Below are positions 24,572 through 35,007 of a DNA stretch of 64,000 bases, one piece after another. Made by a program: the position numbers and the translations under genes. Each line of letters opens with the position of its first letter. Positions within the stretch are counted from its first letter, which is position 1. Source of the stretch: Nocardia ninae NBRC 108245 (GTDB taxonomy: Bacteria > Actinomycetota > Actinomycetes > Mycobacteriales > Mycobacteriaceae); assembly GCF_007990755.1 (NCBI RefSeq), contig NZ_BJXA01000032.1:1-64000 (forward strand). The letters run 5' to 3'. The notes below the pieces were generated by a model. The model was given only the letters and a program-made list of their open reading frames with translations, was not told the DNA's origin and did not search any database.

Positions 24572-26227
24572 GTGAGTACCACTTTGCATGCGCGCGGCCT
24601 CTCCGCGGGCCACGGCGAACGCACCTTGTTCGACGACCTCGATCTCACCCTGGCACCGGGTGACGTGATCGGCCTGGTCGGCGCGAACGGCGCGGGCAAA
24701 TCCACGCTGCTGCGCATGCTCGCGGACCGGCACACCCCCACCGGCAGCATCACCCTGAGCCCACCCGACGCCACCGTCGGCTATCTGGCGCAGGAACCCG
24801 AACGGGTACCCGGCGAGACGGTCCTCGAATTCCTCGGTCGCCGAACCGGTGTCGCCGAAGCCCAGCGCACCATGGACGCGGCCGCCGAGCGCATCGCCGA
24901 CGGCGGCGAAGACGAGTATTCGCCTGCGCTCGAGCGTTGGCTCGCCCTCGGCGGCGCGGATCTGGACCAGCGCGCCGAGGAGATCGCCGCCGATCTCGGC
25001 CTGATCGCCAGCCTGCCCAGCGGCCTCGACACCCCGATGACCGGCCTGTCCGGCGGCCAGGCCGCACGCGCGGGTCTGGCCTCGGTGTTGTTGTCGCGCT
25101 TCGACATTCTGCTGCTGGACGAGCCGACGAACGATCTCGACCTGGACGGCCTGGCCCGGCTGGAGCAGTTCGTCACCGGTGTCCGGGTGCCGCTGGTGGT
25201 GATCAGTCACGATCGAGAGTTCCTGGCGCGGACCGTGAATCGCATCGTCGAGCTGGATCTGGCCCAGCAGCAGGTCGGCCTCTACGACGGCGGCTACGAG
25301 GCGTACCTGATGGAACGCGAGATCGCCCGCCAGCACGCGCGCGAGGCCTACGAGGAGTTCGCCGACACCAAGGCCGGCCTGGAGGCGCGGGCCCAGATGC
25401 AGCGCAACTGGCTCGAACACGGTGTGCGCAACGCCCGCCGCAAGGTGCGCGACCCGAAGAAGGTCGACTCGGACAAGGCGGGCCGCAAGATGCGCGCCGA
25501 GTCCACCGAGAAGCAGGCCGCCAAGGCCAGGCAGACGCAACGGCGCATCGAACGCCTGGACGTGGTCGAGGAACCGCGCAAGGAGTGGGAGCTGCGGATG
25601 ACCATCGGCGCCGCGCCCCGCAGCGGGTCGGTGGTGGCCACCCTGTCCGACGCTACGGTCACCCTGGGCGATTTCACCCTCGGCCCGATCAGCATCCAGG
25701 TCGACTGGGCCGACCGGATCGTGTTGACCGGCGCGAACGGCTCCGGCAAATCCACCCTGCTCGCGCTGCTGCTCGGAAAGATTCAGCCGGACAACGGAGC
25801 TGCCTCGCTCGGGTCCGGCGTGAAGATCGGCGAGGTCGATCAGGCCCGCGGCTTGTTCCGCGGAACCACCTCGCTGGCCGACACTTTCGGCGCGCAGATG
25901 CCCGACTGGCCGGACGCGGAGATCCGCACCTTGCTCGCCAAGTTCGGGCTGCGCGGCTCACATGCGTTGCGCGCCTGCGAAACCCTTTCCCCCGGCGAAC
26001 GCACCCGCGCCGCCCTCGCGCTGTTGCAGGCCCGCGGCGTGAACCTGCTCGTCCTGGACGAGCCGACCAACCATCTGGACCTGCCCGCCATCGAACAGCT
26101 CGAGCAGGCCGTCGAATCCTTCACCGGCACACTGCTGCTGGTCACCCATGATCGGCGGATGCTGGACACCGTCCAGTCCACCCGTCGCTGGCACATGGAC
26201 TTCGGCAAGCTCACCGAAACCACCTGA
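24572..26227 (+). CDS. ABC-F family ATPase
   Basis: The 551-residue protein has two soluble ABC domains and no membrane segments. Walker A motifs are GANGAGKST and GANGSGKST; signature motifs are LSGGQ and the variant LSPGE; Walker B regions are LLLDEPTNDLDL and LVLDEPTNHLDL. A charged helical linker rich in Lys/Arg/Gln connects them. ABC-F proteins act on the ribosome, either as translation factors or as antibiotic-protection factors; which applies here cannot be told. Start is GTG. It converges with glmM. Confidence 0.92.
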   Translation: MSTTLHARGLSAGHGERTLFDDLDLTLAPGDVIGLVGANGAGKSTLLRMLADRHTPTGSITLSPPDATVGYLAQEPERVPGETVLEFLGRRTGVAEAQRTMDAAAERIADGGEDEYSPALERWLALGGADLDQRAEEIAADLGLIASLPSGLDTPMTGLSGGQAARAGLASVLLSRFDILLLDEPTNDLDLDGLARLEQFVTGVRVPLVVISHDREFLARTVNRIVELDLAQQQVGLYDGGYEAYLMEREIARQHAREAYEEFADTKAGLEARAQMQRNWLEHGVRNARRKVRDPKKVDSDKAGRKMRAESTEKQAAKARQTQRRIERLDVVEEPRKEWELRMTIGAAPRSGSVVATLSDATVTLGDFTLGPISIQVDWADRIVLTGANGSGKSTLLALLLGKIQPDNGAASLGSGVKIGEVDQARGLFRGTTSLADTFGAQMPDWPDAEIRTLLAKFGLRGSHALRACETLSPGERTRAALALLQARGVNLLVLDEPTNHLDLPAIEQLEQAVESFTGTLLLVTHDRRMLDTVQSTRRWHMDFGKLTETT

Positions 26228-26229
26228 CC

Positions 26230-26255
26230 GGCAGCACATCACTCGATGTGCCGCC
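26230..26255. terminator. Hairpin between convergent ABC-F gene and glmM
   Basis: GGCAGCACATC (26230–26240) pairs with GATGTGCCGCC (26245–26255) with one mismatch and a 4-nt loop. It lies 3 bp after the ABC-F stop and 12 bp before the glmM stop, so it can end both transcripts. Confidence 0.6.
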
Positions 26256-26267
26256 AACCGGCGTGGC

Positions 26268-27644
26268 TCAGACCGAGGCGACGCGCTTGGCGAGATCGTC
26301 GGCGAGTTGCCTGGCCTGCGCGGGATCGGTGGCCTCCACCATCACCCGGACCAGCTGCTCGGTTCCGCTGGGACGCAGCAGGACTCGGCCGGAATCACCG
26401 AGGATGCGTTCGGCTTCCTGTACCGCGTCGCGGATTTCGGGCGCCGCCGCGACCACGGCTTTGTCGCTGACCGGCACATTCACCAATACCTGTGGCACCG
26501 TCTGCAATACGGTGGCAAGCTCGGCGAGGCTGCGCCGGGTACGCGCCATCCTGGCCATCAGTTTGAGGCCGGTGAGCACGCCGTCGCCGGTGGTGCCGAA
26601 CTTCGGGAAGATCACGTGCCCGGACTGTTCCCCGCCCAGCGTGAAGCCGCCGCGACGCAGTTCCTCCAGCACGTACCGGTCGCCAACGGCGGTGGTGAGC
26701 AAGGTGATTCCGGCCTCGCGCATCGCGATGTGCAGACCGAGGTTGCTCATCACGGTGCCGACCAGGGTGTCCTCGGCCAGCTCACCGGCCTCGTGCATGT
26801 CGAGGGCGAGGATCGCCAGGATGACGTCACCGTCGACGACATTGCCGTCGGCATCGGCCGCGAGGCACCGGTCGGCGTCACCGTCGAGGGCCAAGCCCAG
26901 GTCGGCGTTGTGCTCGCGCACCGCCTGCCGCACGGTGTCCAAATGCGTTGAGCCGCAACCATCGTTGATGTTGAGGCCGTCCGGCTCGGCGTTGATCGCG
27001 ATCACCGTCGCGCCCGCCTCGCGGAAGGCGGCGGGCCCGACCTCGGCGGCCGCGCCGTGCGCGCAGTCGACCACCACGGTCAGCCCGGACAGATCCTGCG
27101 CGGTCGCCTCGACCAAATGCTCGACGTACCGCTCGTGCGTGCTCGCGACGCTGTACTGCTTTGGGATGGCGACTCCGTGGTCGCGCGCGCCGGACGCGTT
27201 GACCACGCGCCCGATGGCGCGCCCAGTCGGCCGCAGCGGGGTGTCCTCGGCGAGCAGCGCCTCGATGCGGTCCTCGATGGCGTCGTCGAGCTTGTGCCCG
27301 CCCGCCGCGAAGATCTTGATGCCGTTGTCCGGCATGGGATTGTGCGAGGCGGAGATCATCACGCCGAAGCACGCGTCGTAGAGGCCGGTGAGGTAGGCGA
27401 CGGCGGGCGTCGGCAGCACGCCGACCTGCAGCACGTTCACCCCGGCGGCGGTCAGCCCCGCGGTCACCGCGGCCTCGAGCATCTCACCGCTGGCTCGCGG
27501 GTCGCGGCCGACCACCGCGAGGGGACGCTTCTTGCCACTGCTCAAAATCTGGGCGGCCGCACCTGAAACGCGCAGCGCCAGTTCCGGACTCAACGACTCG
27601 TTGGCCAACCCACGGATTCCGTCGGTGCCGAACAAACGTCCCAT
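26268..27644 (-). CDS. glmM: Phosphoglucosamine mutase
   Basis: The 458-residue enzyme converts glucosamine-6-phosphate to glucosamine-1-phosphate for UDP-GlcNAc synthesis. The N-terminus [11 protein letters not shown], the phosphoserine loop ISASHNP (Ser100), the metal loop DGDADRC and the C-terminal [15 protein letters not shown] sugar-phosphate loop are all present. Full length. It lies downstream of rplM–rpsI as in mycobacteria, but a strong hairpin in the 280-bp gap suggests separate or attenuated transcription. Confidence 0.97.
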   Translation of the reverse strand: MGRLFGTDGIRGLANESLSPELALRVSGAAAQILSSGKKRPLAVVGRDPRASGEMLEAAVTAGLTAAGVNVLQVGVLPTPAVAYLTGLYDACFGVMISASHNPMPDNGIKIFAAGGHKLDDAIEDRIEALLAEDTPLRPTGRAIGRVVNASGARDHGVAIPKQYSVASTHERYVEHLVEATAQDLSGLTVVVDCAHGAAAEVGPAAFREAGATVIAINAEPDGLNINDGCGSTHLDTVRQAVREHNADLGLALDGDADRCLAADADGNVVDGDVILAILALDMHEAGELAEDTLVGTVMSNLGLHIAMREAGITLLTTAVGDRYVLEELRRGGFTLGGEQSGHVIFPKFGTTGDGVLTGLKLMARMARTRRSLAELATVLQTVPQVLVNVPVSDKAVVAAAPEIRDAVQEAERILGDSGRVLLRPSGTEQLVRVMVEATDPAQARQLADDLAKRVASV

Positions 27645-27812
27645 ACCTCAGCCCCTCATCGGTGGATCCGCGGCGCGCCCGAAGGCCACAGCCTGTTGCC
27701 ACAGAGGGCCCCGAGAACGCCGCGGGTTGATCTGCGGCGTCCGCGTCAGGCCCGGAGGAGGCAGCCTGTGTAACCACGTAGGGCCCGTGGGCGCCGCAAA
27801 TTCTATACAGCA

Positions 27813-27850
27813 CGAGAGCAGGCGACCAGCCGTGCTGGCGCCTGCTCTCG
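27813..27850 (-). terminator. Terminator after rpsI
   Basis: CGAGAGCAGGCG (27813–27824) and CGCCTGCTCTCG (27839–27850) are perfect 12-bp arms, with an inner CCAGC/GCTGG stem (27826–27830, 27834–27838). It is placed about 75 bp after the rpsI stop. A second hairpin, CCGGCAC/GTGCCGG at 27879–27899, lies between the two. Confidence 0.75.
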
Positions 27851-27924
27851 TACAGCTTGCCCGACGACCACACCGCCCCCGGCACCTCCAGGGTGCCGGA
27901 TGACGGTGGTCGACGAGGCCGAAA

Positions 27925-28440
27925 TCAGCGCTTCGAGTACTGCGGCGCCTTACGCGCCTTCTTCAGACCGTACTTCTTACGCTCGACGGCACGCGGGTCA
28001 CGCGTCAGGAAGCCGGCCCGCTTGAGGGCGGGGCGGTCGTCCGGGGTGACCTCGATCAGCGCGCGGGCGATGGCCAGACGCAGGGCGCCGGCCTGTCCCG
28101 ACGGGCCGCCGCCGTGCAGCAGGGCGACGATGTCGAAGTTCTCGGCCCGCTCGACGGTCACCAGCGGCGACTTGACCAGCTGCTGGTGCACCTTGTTCGG
28201 GAAGTAATCCTCGATGGTGCGGCCGTTGAGCACGAAGTTGCCGGAGCCCGGCACCATGCGCACGCGGACGACGGCTTCCTTACGGCGGCCGACGGTCTGC
28301 ACCGGGCGGTCGATCACGACCGGGGCGAAGGTCTCCGCGGCGACCTCGGCCTCTTCGTAGCCTTCGCCGTCCTCGACAACCTCAACGGCGTCGAAGTCCT
28401 CGACAACGGCTTCCTCGTTGAACTCCTCAGGAGCGGTCAC
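27925..28440 (-). CDS. rpsI: 30S ribosomal protein S9
   Basis: The 171-residue protein ends in the conserved [12 protein letters not shown] tail that reaches the ribosomal P site. The core begins at about residue 48 ([14 protein letters not shown]). The first 45 residues form an acidic extension longer than in E. coli S9; mycobacterial S9 also has one. Its GTG start overlaps the rplM stop by 4 bases. Confidence 0.98.
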   Translation of the reverse strand: MTAPEEFNEEAVVEDFDAVEVVEDGEGYEEAEVAAETFAPVVIDRPVQTVGRRKEAVVRVRMVPGSGNFVLNGRTIEDYFPNKVHQQLVKSPLVTVERAENFDIVALLHGGGPSGQAGALRLAIARALIEVTPDDRPALKRAGFLTRDPRAVERKKYGLKKARKAPQYSKR

Positions 28441-28880
28441 TGGGCCACCTGCTTGATCTCGAACGGAATGGGCTGCTGAGCGGCGTGGGGGTGGTTCGGG
28501 CCTGCGTAGACCTTCAGCTTGCCCGCGATCGCGTTGCCGAGCTTGTTCTTCGGGATCATGCCCTTGACGGCCTTCTCCACGAGCCGATCCGGACGGCTCT
28601 CCAACACCTGACCGACAGTGCGCGACTTGAGGCCGCCCGGGTGCCCGCTGTGGTGGTGGATCAGCTTGTCCGCCTTCTTGTTGCCGCTGATGGCAACCTT
28701 CTCGGCGTTGATGATGATGACGAAATCGCCACCGTCGAAGTTCGGTGCGTAGGTCGGCTTCGTCTTGCCACGCAGCAGATTCGCTGCCTGCACGGCGAGA
28801 CGGCCGAGCACTACGTCAGTGGCGTCGATGACGTACCACTGACGGGTCACGTCACCCGCCTTGGGGCTGTACGTAGGCAC
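28437..28880 (-). CDS. rplM: 50S ribosomal protein L13
   Basis: Start is GTG 28880 ([18 protein letters not shown]), giving the usual 147 residues, although the frame stays open to 28997. The core motifs [20 protein letters not shown] and [11 protein letters not shown] are present. It is co-transcribed with rpsI. A good promoter lies about 125 bp upstream. Confidence 0.98.
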   Translation of the reverse strand: MPTYSPKAGDVTRQWYVIDATDVVLGRLAVQAANLLRGKTKPTYAPNFDGGDFVIIINAEKVAISGNKKADKLIHHHSGHPGGLKSRTVGQVLESRPDRLVEKAVKGMIPKNKLGNAIAGKLKVYAGPNHPHAAQQPIPFEIKQVAQ

Positions 28881-29003
28881 AGTGCTTCCCTGTCTGTAGT
28901 CGGTGTTGCCGGCCAGGCATGTGGTCGAAGCTCCCGGCGGCCGGTGGAGACCCGGGTTTCGATTGCACAGCCGGTTGCCCGGCCATCCATACGCCAACGA
29001 GCC

Positions 29004-29032
29004 ACAATACCAGCCCGGATCGGACGGTCTAA
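29004..29032 (-). promoter_or_regulatory. Promoter of the rplM–rpsI operon
   Basis: On the minus strand TTAGAC (29032–29027) is followed after exactly 17 nt by TATTGT (29009–29004), a good sigma-70-type match. It lies just beyond the stop of the upstream gene (29039), so the ribosomal operon need not depend on transcription from the T7SS region. Confidence 0.6.
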
Positions 29033-29038
29033 ATCGCG

Positions 29039-30823
29039 TCAGATCTGGATCGGCGGACCGGGATCAATGGCCCGCCGCGGCCCGGGCAGCAGGTAGCGCA
29101 ATGTGTCGATGCCCGGCTGCTCACAGTCCTGATCCACGACACCCCGATCGTTGCGCCGGCCACCCGACGCATGCCCGCGGGCGGACGAGATGCCCGGCCG
29201 GACCTCGTTGGTCACGTAGGGCGTCAGTGGACAGGCGATCGGGTCGGCCGCGGCGAGTGGTCCCGGTGCCGCCGTCAGGGTCACCTCGGCCGCGGTCAGC
29301 TCGACGCGATCACCGCCGCCCGGCAGCGCGACCACGGCCAGCGCCACCGCGCCGACCACCGTGTGCGCCCCGAACAGGTTGTCCTTCATCTTGTTCCAGA
29401 GCTTGCCCTTGCGGGGCCGGTCCTCGTCGTCGTCGGATTCGGGTTCCTGCCACGGCTTGGGCCGCTCCGGCGCGGCATCGGACTGCGGCGCCTGATACGA
29501 GCGCTGACCGGGCGGCGGCCCGCCCTGGCTACCCGGATCGGCGGGCGGCCGAGCCGGCTGGTTCTCGGGGTACTGCCCCGGCGGCCGGGTGAAGCGGCCG
29601 CCCAGCTCGGCGAGATTCGGTGGAAGCCCGCGCGGCACCTCGTCCCGGCTGATCCGCGTAGTCGGATCCTCGCCGGTCGTCGGGTAGCCAGGCCCGTACT
29701 GCACCGGCGGCACCGTTCGCGGCGGCGACGGATCCATGTGGGGTTGCGGCAAGTCCGTTCGGCGCTGTGACGACTCCGCTTGGCGCTGTGCCGATTCGGC
29801 CTGCCGATGCGCGGCACCGGCCTGGCGCTGTCCGGGCGCGGCCTGCTGCGGCGCGGACTCGGCCCGGTAGTGCCCGGCCGGATCGCGGAACTGCGGGCCG
29901 GGGTCCTGGAATTGCGTGGGATCCACCCGAGGCTGCGCGGGCTCGGCATGTCTGCCCACCGGCTCCGGCTCTGCCGATTCGGTATCGGTCACCAACAGGT
30001 GGGCCGCACCCAGCACCAGTGCGTGCATCGGATGATCGGCGACCTGCAGCCGATGGCCGAGATGATTCTGGAAGGCCAACCGCAGCGCGTCGTTGAAACA
30101 CACGTTGCCCGACAGCAGCACGGTCGAGGTGTCCGCGCCGATCGAGCGGGCCGCGGCCATCACCTCGATCACCACGTTGTCCGCGGACCTGGCGTCGCGC
30201 ATGGACTCGACGGTCACCGGTACGTCGACCGATTCGGTCGGCTGTTCGTCGTCGCCGTGCACCGCGACCACCAGCATCGTCCGGCCGTCGGAGTACACGC
30301 CGGTCGCGCCGATGCCGTGCGGCCTGGCCTGATCCGGCGGATGCACCAGTCCGAGCGCGCGCACGTACCCCGACAGCGCGATGCTCTCCGGCAGCGGCTC
30401 GACGGTCACGTCGAGCTGCTCCACCAGCGCGGCGTACACCTCGACCTTCTCGTCCGGCCAGCCGTCCGGGTACGGCAGCGCCACCAGGTCCGGCTTGCCG
30501 CGCAGGTGCTTGCCGATGGCGGCCAGCGGGTTGTACATGCGGGCCCGGAACACCAGCTCCGCGGGCCAGGTCGCGCCGGCTACCACGATCTGCGGGTGGC
30601 CGAGGATGTCGCGCACGTCGGCGATGGCCATGCCGAGGTCCGGGCGCTGCCGGTCCACGCCGGCGGTGTGCAACCGTCCCGACGAATCCGCCAGCAAATA
30701 TGCCGGCGGTGTCCACATGCCCTCCACCTGAACCGGGCGGATCGGTGTGCCACCGCCACCCGCGGCCACGGACACCACATCCCAGCCGAGATGTACCGCC
30801 CCTACTCGCACCGTCACAGGCAT
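29039..30823 (-). CDS. Membrane protein with actin/Hsp70-like N-terminus and Pro/Gln-rich linker, T7SS-associated
   Basis: ATG 30823 ([15 protein letters not shown]) is the likely start of this 594-residue protein. Residues about 1–285 look like a degenerate actin/Hsp70-fold domain: a strand pair at the start, then [19 protein letters not shown] and [11 protein letters not shown] near its end. Residues about 300–480 are a Pro/Gln/Arg-rich linker with imperfect AESAQRQ-type repeats. One hydrophobic segment follows ([17 protein letters not shown]), then an extracytoplasmic tail. It resembles in layout the Rv3446c family, of which a truer member is encoded at 45538. Role inferred as T7SS-associated. 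Confidence 0.6.
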   Translation of the reverse strand: MPVTVRVGAVHLGWDVVSVAAGGGGTPIRPVQVEGMWTPPAYLLADSSGRLHTAGVDRQRPDLGMAIADVRDILGHPQIVVAGATWPAELVFRARMYNPLAAIGKHLRGKPDLVALPYPDGWPDEKVEVYAALVEQLDVTVEPLPESIALSGYVRALGLVHPPDQARPHGIGATGVYSDGRTMLVVAVHGDDEQPTESVDVPVTVESMRDARSADNVVIEVMAAARSIGADTSTVLLSGNVCFNDALRLAFQNHLGHRLQVADHPMHALVLGAAHLLVTDTESAEPEPVGRHAEPAQPRVDPTQFQDPGPQFRDPAGHYRAESAPQQAAPGQRQAGAAHRQAESAQRQAESSQRRTDLPQPHMDPSPPRTVPPVQYGPGYPTTGEDPTTRISRDEVPRGLPPNLAELGGRFTRPPGQYPENQPARPPADPGSQGGPPPGQRSYQAPQSDAAPERPKPWQEPESDDDEDRPRKGKLWNKMKDNLFGAHTVVGAVALAVVALPGGGDRVELTAAEVTLTAAPGPLAAADPIACPLTPYVTNEVRPGISSARGHASGGRRNDRGVVDQDCEQPGIDTLRYLLPGPRRAIDPGPPIQI

Positions 30824-30899
30824 AAGTGTGCCTGGTGTGTGGCCGAGATGCTTGCTGTTGTCCGGAGCCCCCGGTCGGGGCCGCAAAATCGCTCGCCCA

Positions 30900-33431
30900 T
30901 CACGCGGCCGAGGACTTCAGTCGCAGCCGTCGCCAGGTGATGACGGCGAGCACCAGCGTGATCAGCAACAGCACACCGACGTCCAACGCCCAGATGCTCG
31001 CCGTGTGCTGCCACAGGGTGTCGGGCTGTGCGTTGAGGAACACCTCGCGAATGTTCACCGTCGACGCTCCGGCCGCATACCCCCAGCGCGCCGGGAACAG
31101 CCAGGACACCTGCTCGAGCACGACGCGACCGGTGACCGGAATCAACCCGCCGGCCATCACCAGCTGCACCATGATGGCGACCACCAGCAGCGGCATCACC
31201 TGCTCGTTCGACTTCGCCAGCGACGAAAGCAGCAGGCCGACAACGACACAGCACACCGCGGTCAACGCGATGTCGATGTACAGCTCGGCGCTGCCGGAGG
31301 CCAGCACCGCACCCTCGCCCGGCCGCTTCTTGCCCGCGAGCACGATGCCGACCAGCACCGCCGACTGCAGCAGCGCGGTGATACTGAACACCGCGATCTT
31401 CGCCGACAAGTACGCCGATGGCAGCAACCCGACCGCGCGTTCCCGCTGGAAGATGGTGCGTTCACCGACCAGATCGCGCACGGTGAGCGTGGACCCCATG
31501 AAGCAGGCGCCGAGGATGAGCACCACCAGCAGCTGCTGGGTCTCGCCGCCGCCGGTCGGCACGAAGGTGCCGTCCGGCAACGCCTTCAACGCCCCGCGCT
31601 GGAAACCGTCCTTGCCCGGCACCACCAGTGAGAGCGCGCCGAGGATGAACGGCAGGATCACCAGGAACGACAGATAGCCGCGGTCGGCCAGGATCAACCG
31701 GATCTGCCTGCGGCACAGCGTCGAGAACTGTTTGCCGCCACTGGATTGCGGCGGCGAGCCCGCGGACCCGTATTGCTGCGGTGGCGGGGGTGGCGGTGGC
31801 GCGAACGCCTGCCTGGATCGGTAGGCGGCGAACGCCTGATCTGGATTGGCCGCCACGTTGGCGAAGATCTCTGCCCAGTCGGTGGTGCCGAGCGCGGCAC
31901 CGACGCCGGCCGGGTTGCCGCAGTAGGCGGTCTTGCCGCCGGGCGCGAGCAGCAGCACCTGGTCGCACATGTCCAGGTGTGCGATGGAGTGCGTCACCAC
32001 GATCACCACGCGGCCCGCGTCGGCGAGCTCGCGCAGCATCACCATCACCTGCCGGTCCAGCGCCGGATCCAGGCCCGAGGTCGGCTCGTCCAAGATAAGC
32101 AAGGACGGTCCGGTGAGCAGTTCCAGCGCGACCGACGCGCGCTTGCGCTGGCCGCCGGAGAGCCGGTCCACCCTGGTGTCGGCGTGCTCGGTCAGCGAAA
32201 GTTCTTTCAGCACACCGTCGATCACCTGCTGGCGGTCGGCCCGGCTGTTGTCCGGCGGCAGCCGCAGCTCGGCCGCGTAGCCGAGCGCCTGGCGCACGGT
32301 GAGCTGACGGTGCAGCACATCGTCCTGCGGCACCATGCCGATCCGGGAGCGCAAGGCCTCGTATTCGGCGTGCAGGTTGCGGCCCTCGAAGGTGACCACA
32401 CCACCGGAGGGCTGCGTGGTACCCGCGATCAGCCTGGACAGCGTCGACTTGCCCGCGCCGGACGGACCGATCAGCGCGGTCAGCGTGCCCCGGCTGGCCT
32501 GCATATTGACGTCGACCAGCAGCTGCTTGTTGCCCTCGACGGTGAACCCGACCCCGTGGACCGCGAGCCCCTGCTCGGCCACCGGCTTCTGCCGCAGGAC
32601 CAGCGTGCCCTGCTGGACGACGAAGTCGATGTTGCCGATGGTGATGATGTCGCGCTCGCGCAGCACCGCCCGCTGCTGGCGGTGGCCGTTGACGAAGGTG
32701 CCGTTGGCCGAGCCGAGGTCCTCGATGGTCAGCCCGTCGGCGGCCGCGACCAGACGCGCGTGCTTGCGCGAGGCCAGCGGATCGTTGACGACGATCTGGT
32801 TGTCGGTGGTGCGGCCGATCGACAGGCCCCCGGCGGGCAGCCGATCGGCCCTGGCGACCGCCGCGGTCGACGCCCGCGCGCGCACCGGCGGCATGTTCGA
32901 GGTGTCGGCCCGGGTCGTCATATTGATATTGACCTGCGGCGGCGCATCCTGCGGCGGTTGATAAGCCGGCCGCTGGAACTGCTGGGCGGGCCGCTGCCCC
33001 GACATCGGCTGACCAGGCATGGGCTGGCCCGGCATCGGCTGACCCGGCATCGGCTGGCCGGACATCGGCTGCTGACCCGACTGCGGTGGCCGTACCGAAG
33101 GGCGCTGCGGGGGTTGCGGATTAGCGGGCAGCAGATGTAGCAACGGTCCACTGATCGCGTCGCCGAGCCGCACCTGCGTGGGCCGATCGATCGAGACCGC
33201 CTGGGTCAGCCGGCGCGCGTCGACGAACACGCCATTGGTACTTCCATTGTCCGACAACACCCAGGCGCTACCCTGCCATGCGAGCGTCGCGTGCACCCGC
33301 GAAACGAGCGGGCTGTCGACGAACAGCGTCACCTCCGGCGCACGACCCATGGTGACCTGCTGGCTCGAATCGAAGACTCGTTCGTTTCCATCATGGCGCA
33401 CGGTGATGGTCTGCGCCCCCGGTGAAGACAT
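30900..33431 (-). CDS. FHA–FHA–ABC transporter with membrane domain (Rv1747-like)
   Basis: The 843-residue protein combines two N-terminal FHA domains with a half-type ABC transporter. The FHA domains lie at about 1–100 (GRAPEV, SRVHATL, NGSTNGVF) and 205–275 (GRTTDNQI, SRKHARL, GSANGTFV). The ATPase spans about 295–520, with GPSGAGKST, LSGGQRKRASVAL and LILDEPTSGLDP; an ABC2-type membrane domain of about six segments lies at 585–843. A GQPMP repeat separates the FHA domains. In M. tuberculosis, Rv1747 has this architecture and is regulated by the kinase PknF through its FHA domains. The kinase encoded 7 kb away at 40243 is the candidate partner here. Confidence 0.92.
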   Translation of the reverse strand: MSSPGAQTITVRHDGNERVFDSSQQVTMGRAPEVTLFVDSPLVSRVHATLAWQGSAWVLSDNGSTNGVFVDARRLTQAVSIDRPTQVRLGDAISGPLLHLLPANPQPPQRPSVRPPQSGQQPMSGQPMPGQPMPGQPMPGQPMSGQRPAQQFQRPAYQPPQDAPPQVNINMTTRADTSNMPPVRARASTAAVARADRLPAGGLSIGRTTDNQIVVNDPLASRKHARLVAAADGLTIEDLGSANGTFVNGHRQQRAVLRERDIITIGNIDFVVQQGTLVLRQKPVAEQGLAVHGVGFTVEGNKQLLVDVNMQASRGTLTALIGPSGAGKSTLSRLIAGTTQPSGGVVTFEGRNLHAEYEALRSRIGMVPQDDVLHRQLTVRQALGYAAELRLPPDNSRADRQQVIDGVLKELSLTEHADTRVDRLSGGQRKRASVALELLTGPSLLILDEPTSGLDPALDRQVMVMLRELADAGRVVIVVTHSIAHLDMCDQVLLLAPGGKTAYCGNPAGVGAALGTTDWAEIFANVAANPDQAFAAYRSRQAFAPPPPPPPQQYGSAGSPPQSSGGKQFSTLCRRQIRLILADRGYLSFLVILPFILGALSLVVPGKDGFQRGALKALPDGTFVPTGGGETQQLLVVLILGACFMGSTLTVRDLVGERTIFQRERAVGLLPSAYLSAKIAVFSITALLQSAVLVGIVLAGKKRPGEGAVLASGSAELYIDIALTAVCCVVVGLLLSSLAKSNEQVMPLLVVAIMVQLVMAGGLIPVTGRVVLEQVSWLFPARWGYAAGASTVNIREVFLNAQPDTLWQHTASIWALDVGVLLLITLVLAVITWRRLRLKSSAA
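33001..33075 (-). repeat. Tandem 15-bp repeat encoding GQPM(P/S)
   Basis: About five tandem units of 15 bp (ggcatcggctgacc-like) lie in the linker between the two FHA domains and encode repeated PMPGQ pentapeptides. It is a flexible spacer and a likely site of copy-number variation. Confidence 0.8.
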
Positions 33432-33538
33432 GCAGCGGATACTATTCCATCACCCGGACATCGGCGGTGCCCCCGACGCGCCTCATACCCCGATCCGGCG
33501 ACCGATGTGAACGCGATACCGGCCGATGAGGGGGATCC

Positions 33539-34987
33539 TTGCCGAAAGTCCGTGCGACGGCGACCATTACCGCCGCGCTGATCGTCGTGCTGCTGGTCGC
33601 GGGCTGTACCCGACTCATCGACGGCCGTGCCGTCTCGATCTACGACGACCCGTTCAAAGTGGCAGGACTGCCAACCACCAGCGGTCCCAGCGGCCCCCGG
33701 CCCGGCGTCGAGGACAGCTCGCTGAAGGCGACCAACGGGGACGGTAGCGCCGAGGACACCCTGGCCCTCAACGCAGTCGAGGACATCCAGACCTACTGGC
33801 GCACCGAGTTCGGCAAAGAGTTCCAGAACGCCGATTTTCAGCCGGTCGAGAAGCTCATCTCCTGGAGCGCGAAGGCGCCGCGCAGTGATTCCGTCGAATT
33901 CTGCAAGGAGACCACCTTTCATCTGGTGAACGCCGCGTACTGCCGCTTGGACAACTCCATCGGCTGGGACCGCTCGGTGCTGCTGCCCGCCATGACGGAG
34001 ACCTTCGGCAAGATGGCCGTGGTCATGGTGCTCGCGCACGAGTACGGGCACGCGGTGCAGACCATGGCCAAGCTGGTCGGCGCCAAGGATCCGGTGATCG
34101 TCAAGGAGCAGCAGGCGGACTGCTTCGCCGGTGCGTTCATGCGCTCGGTCGCGGAGGGCAAGTCCAAGCACTTCACCATCAATACCTCCGACGGCCTCAA
34201 CTCGGTGCTCGCCGCCACCGTGGCCATCCGCGACTCCGACCCCGACGATCCGGAGAGCGTGCACGGCTCGGCCTTCGAGCGCGTCACCGCCGTGCAGGTC
34301 GGTTTCACCGACGGCCCGAAGGGCTGCAAGCGCATCGATATGGACGAGATCACCCAGCGGCGCGGCAATCTACCGAAGGACTTCAAGGACGACACCGGCC
34401 GCGGCGAATACGAGATCAACAAGGAAACGCTGATCGAGCTCAGCAAGGCCCTCGCCGCGCTGCTGCCGACCAAGCCGTCACCGACCTACGACTACTCCGG
34501 CGCCAAGATCACCTGCCGCAACGGGGTGCCGACCGAGCCGGTCAGCTACTGCCCCGAGAAGAACACCATCGGCACCGACATCCCCGCCCTCGCCCAGCGC
34601 GGTGCCTCCAACTGGGATGTGGACGACCCCCTGCCGCTCAAGGTGACCGGCGACTACAACGGCTACATCGTCTTCATCTCCCGCTACACCCTTGCGGTGC
34701 AGCAGAACCAGGGTCAGCAGCTCGTCGGCGCCAAGACCGGCCTGCGCGCGGCCTGCCTGTCCGGCGTGATCACCGGCAAGCTCGCCCAGCCGGGCCGAAG
34801 CTCCGGCCAAGGCGACATCAGCCTGGCCGCAGGCGATCTCGACGAAGCCGTCTCCGGCCTGCTCACCGACGGCCTGGCGGCCAGTGACACCGAGGGCAAC
34901 ACCGTGCGCAGCGGGTTCGCCCGCGTCGACGCCTTCCGCGCCGGCGTGATCAACGGCGAAAAGACCTGCATGTCAAGGTATTCCTGA
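33539..34987 (+). CDS. Neutral zinc metallopeptidase lipoprotein
   Basis: Start is TTG 33539 with GAGGGGG 5 nt upstream. The signal segment ends in lipobox VAGC (Cys23), so the 482-residue protein is anchored outside the membrane. The zinc motif HEYGH lies at residues 167–171 in VVMVLAHEYGHAVQTMA, with a downstream acidic region (KEQQADCFAGAFM) supplying the third-ligand glutamate/aspartate type seen in YpfJ-like peptidases. It is divergent from the FHA–ABC gene. Substrates might be surface or T7SS proteins (inference). Confidence 0.88.
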   Translation: MPKVRATATITAALIVVLLVAGCTRLIDGRAVSIYDDPFKVAGLPTTSGPSGPRPGVEDSSLKATNGDGSAEDTLALNAVEDIQTYWRTEFGKEFQNADFQPVEKLISWSAKAPRSDSVEFCKETTFHLVNAAYCRLDNSIGWDRSVLLPAMTETFGKMAVVMVLAHEYGHAVQTMAKLVGAKDPVIVKEQQADCFAGAFMRSVAEGKSKHFTINTSDGLNSVLAATVAIRDSDPDDPESVHGSAFERVTAVQVGFTDGPKGCKRIDMDEITQRRGNLPKDFKDDTGRGEYEINKETLIELSKALAALLPTKPSPTYDYSGAKITCRNGVPTEPVSYCPEKNTIGTDIPALAQRGASNWDVDDPLPLKVTGDYNGYIVFISRYTLAVQQNQGQQLVGAKTGLRAACLSGVITGKLAQPGRSSGQGDISLAAGDLDEAVSGLLTDGLAASDTEGNTVRSGFARVDAFRAGVINGEKTCMSRYS

Positions 34988-35007
34988 CCTGAAGATGGGT
35001 TCGCTTC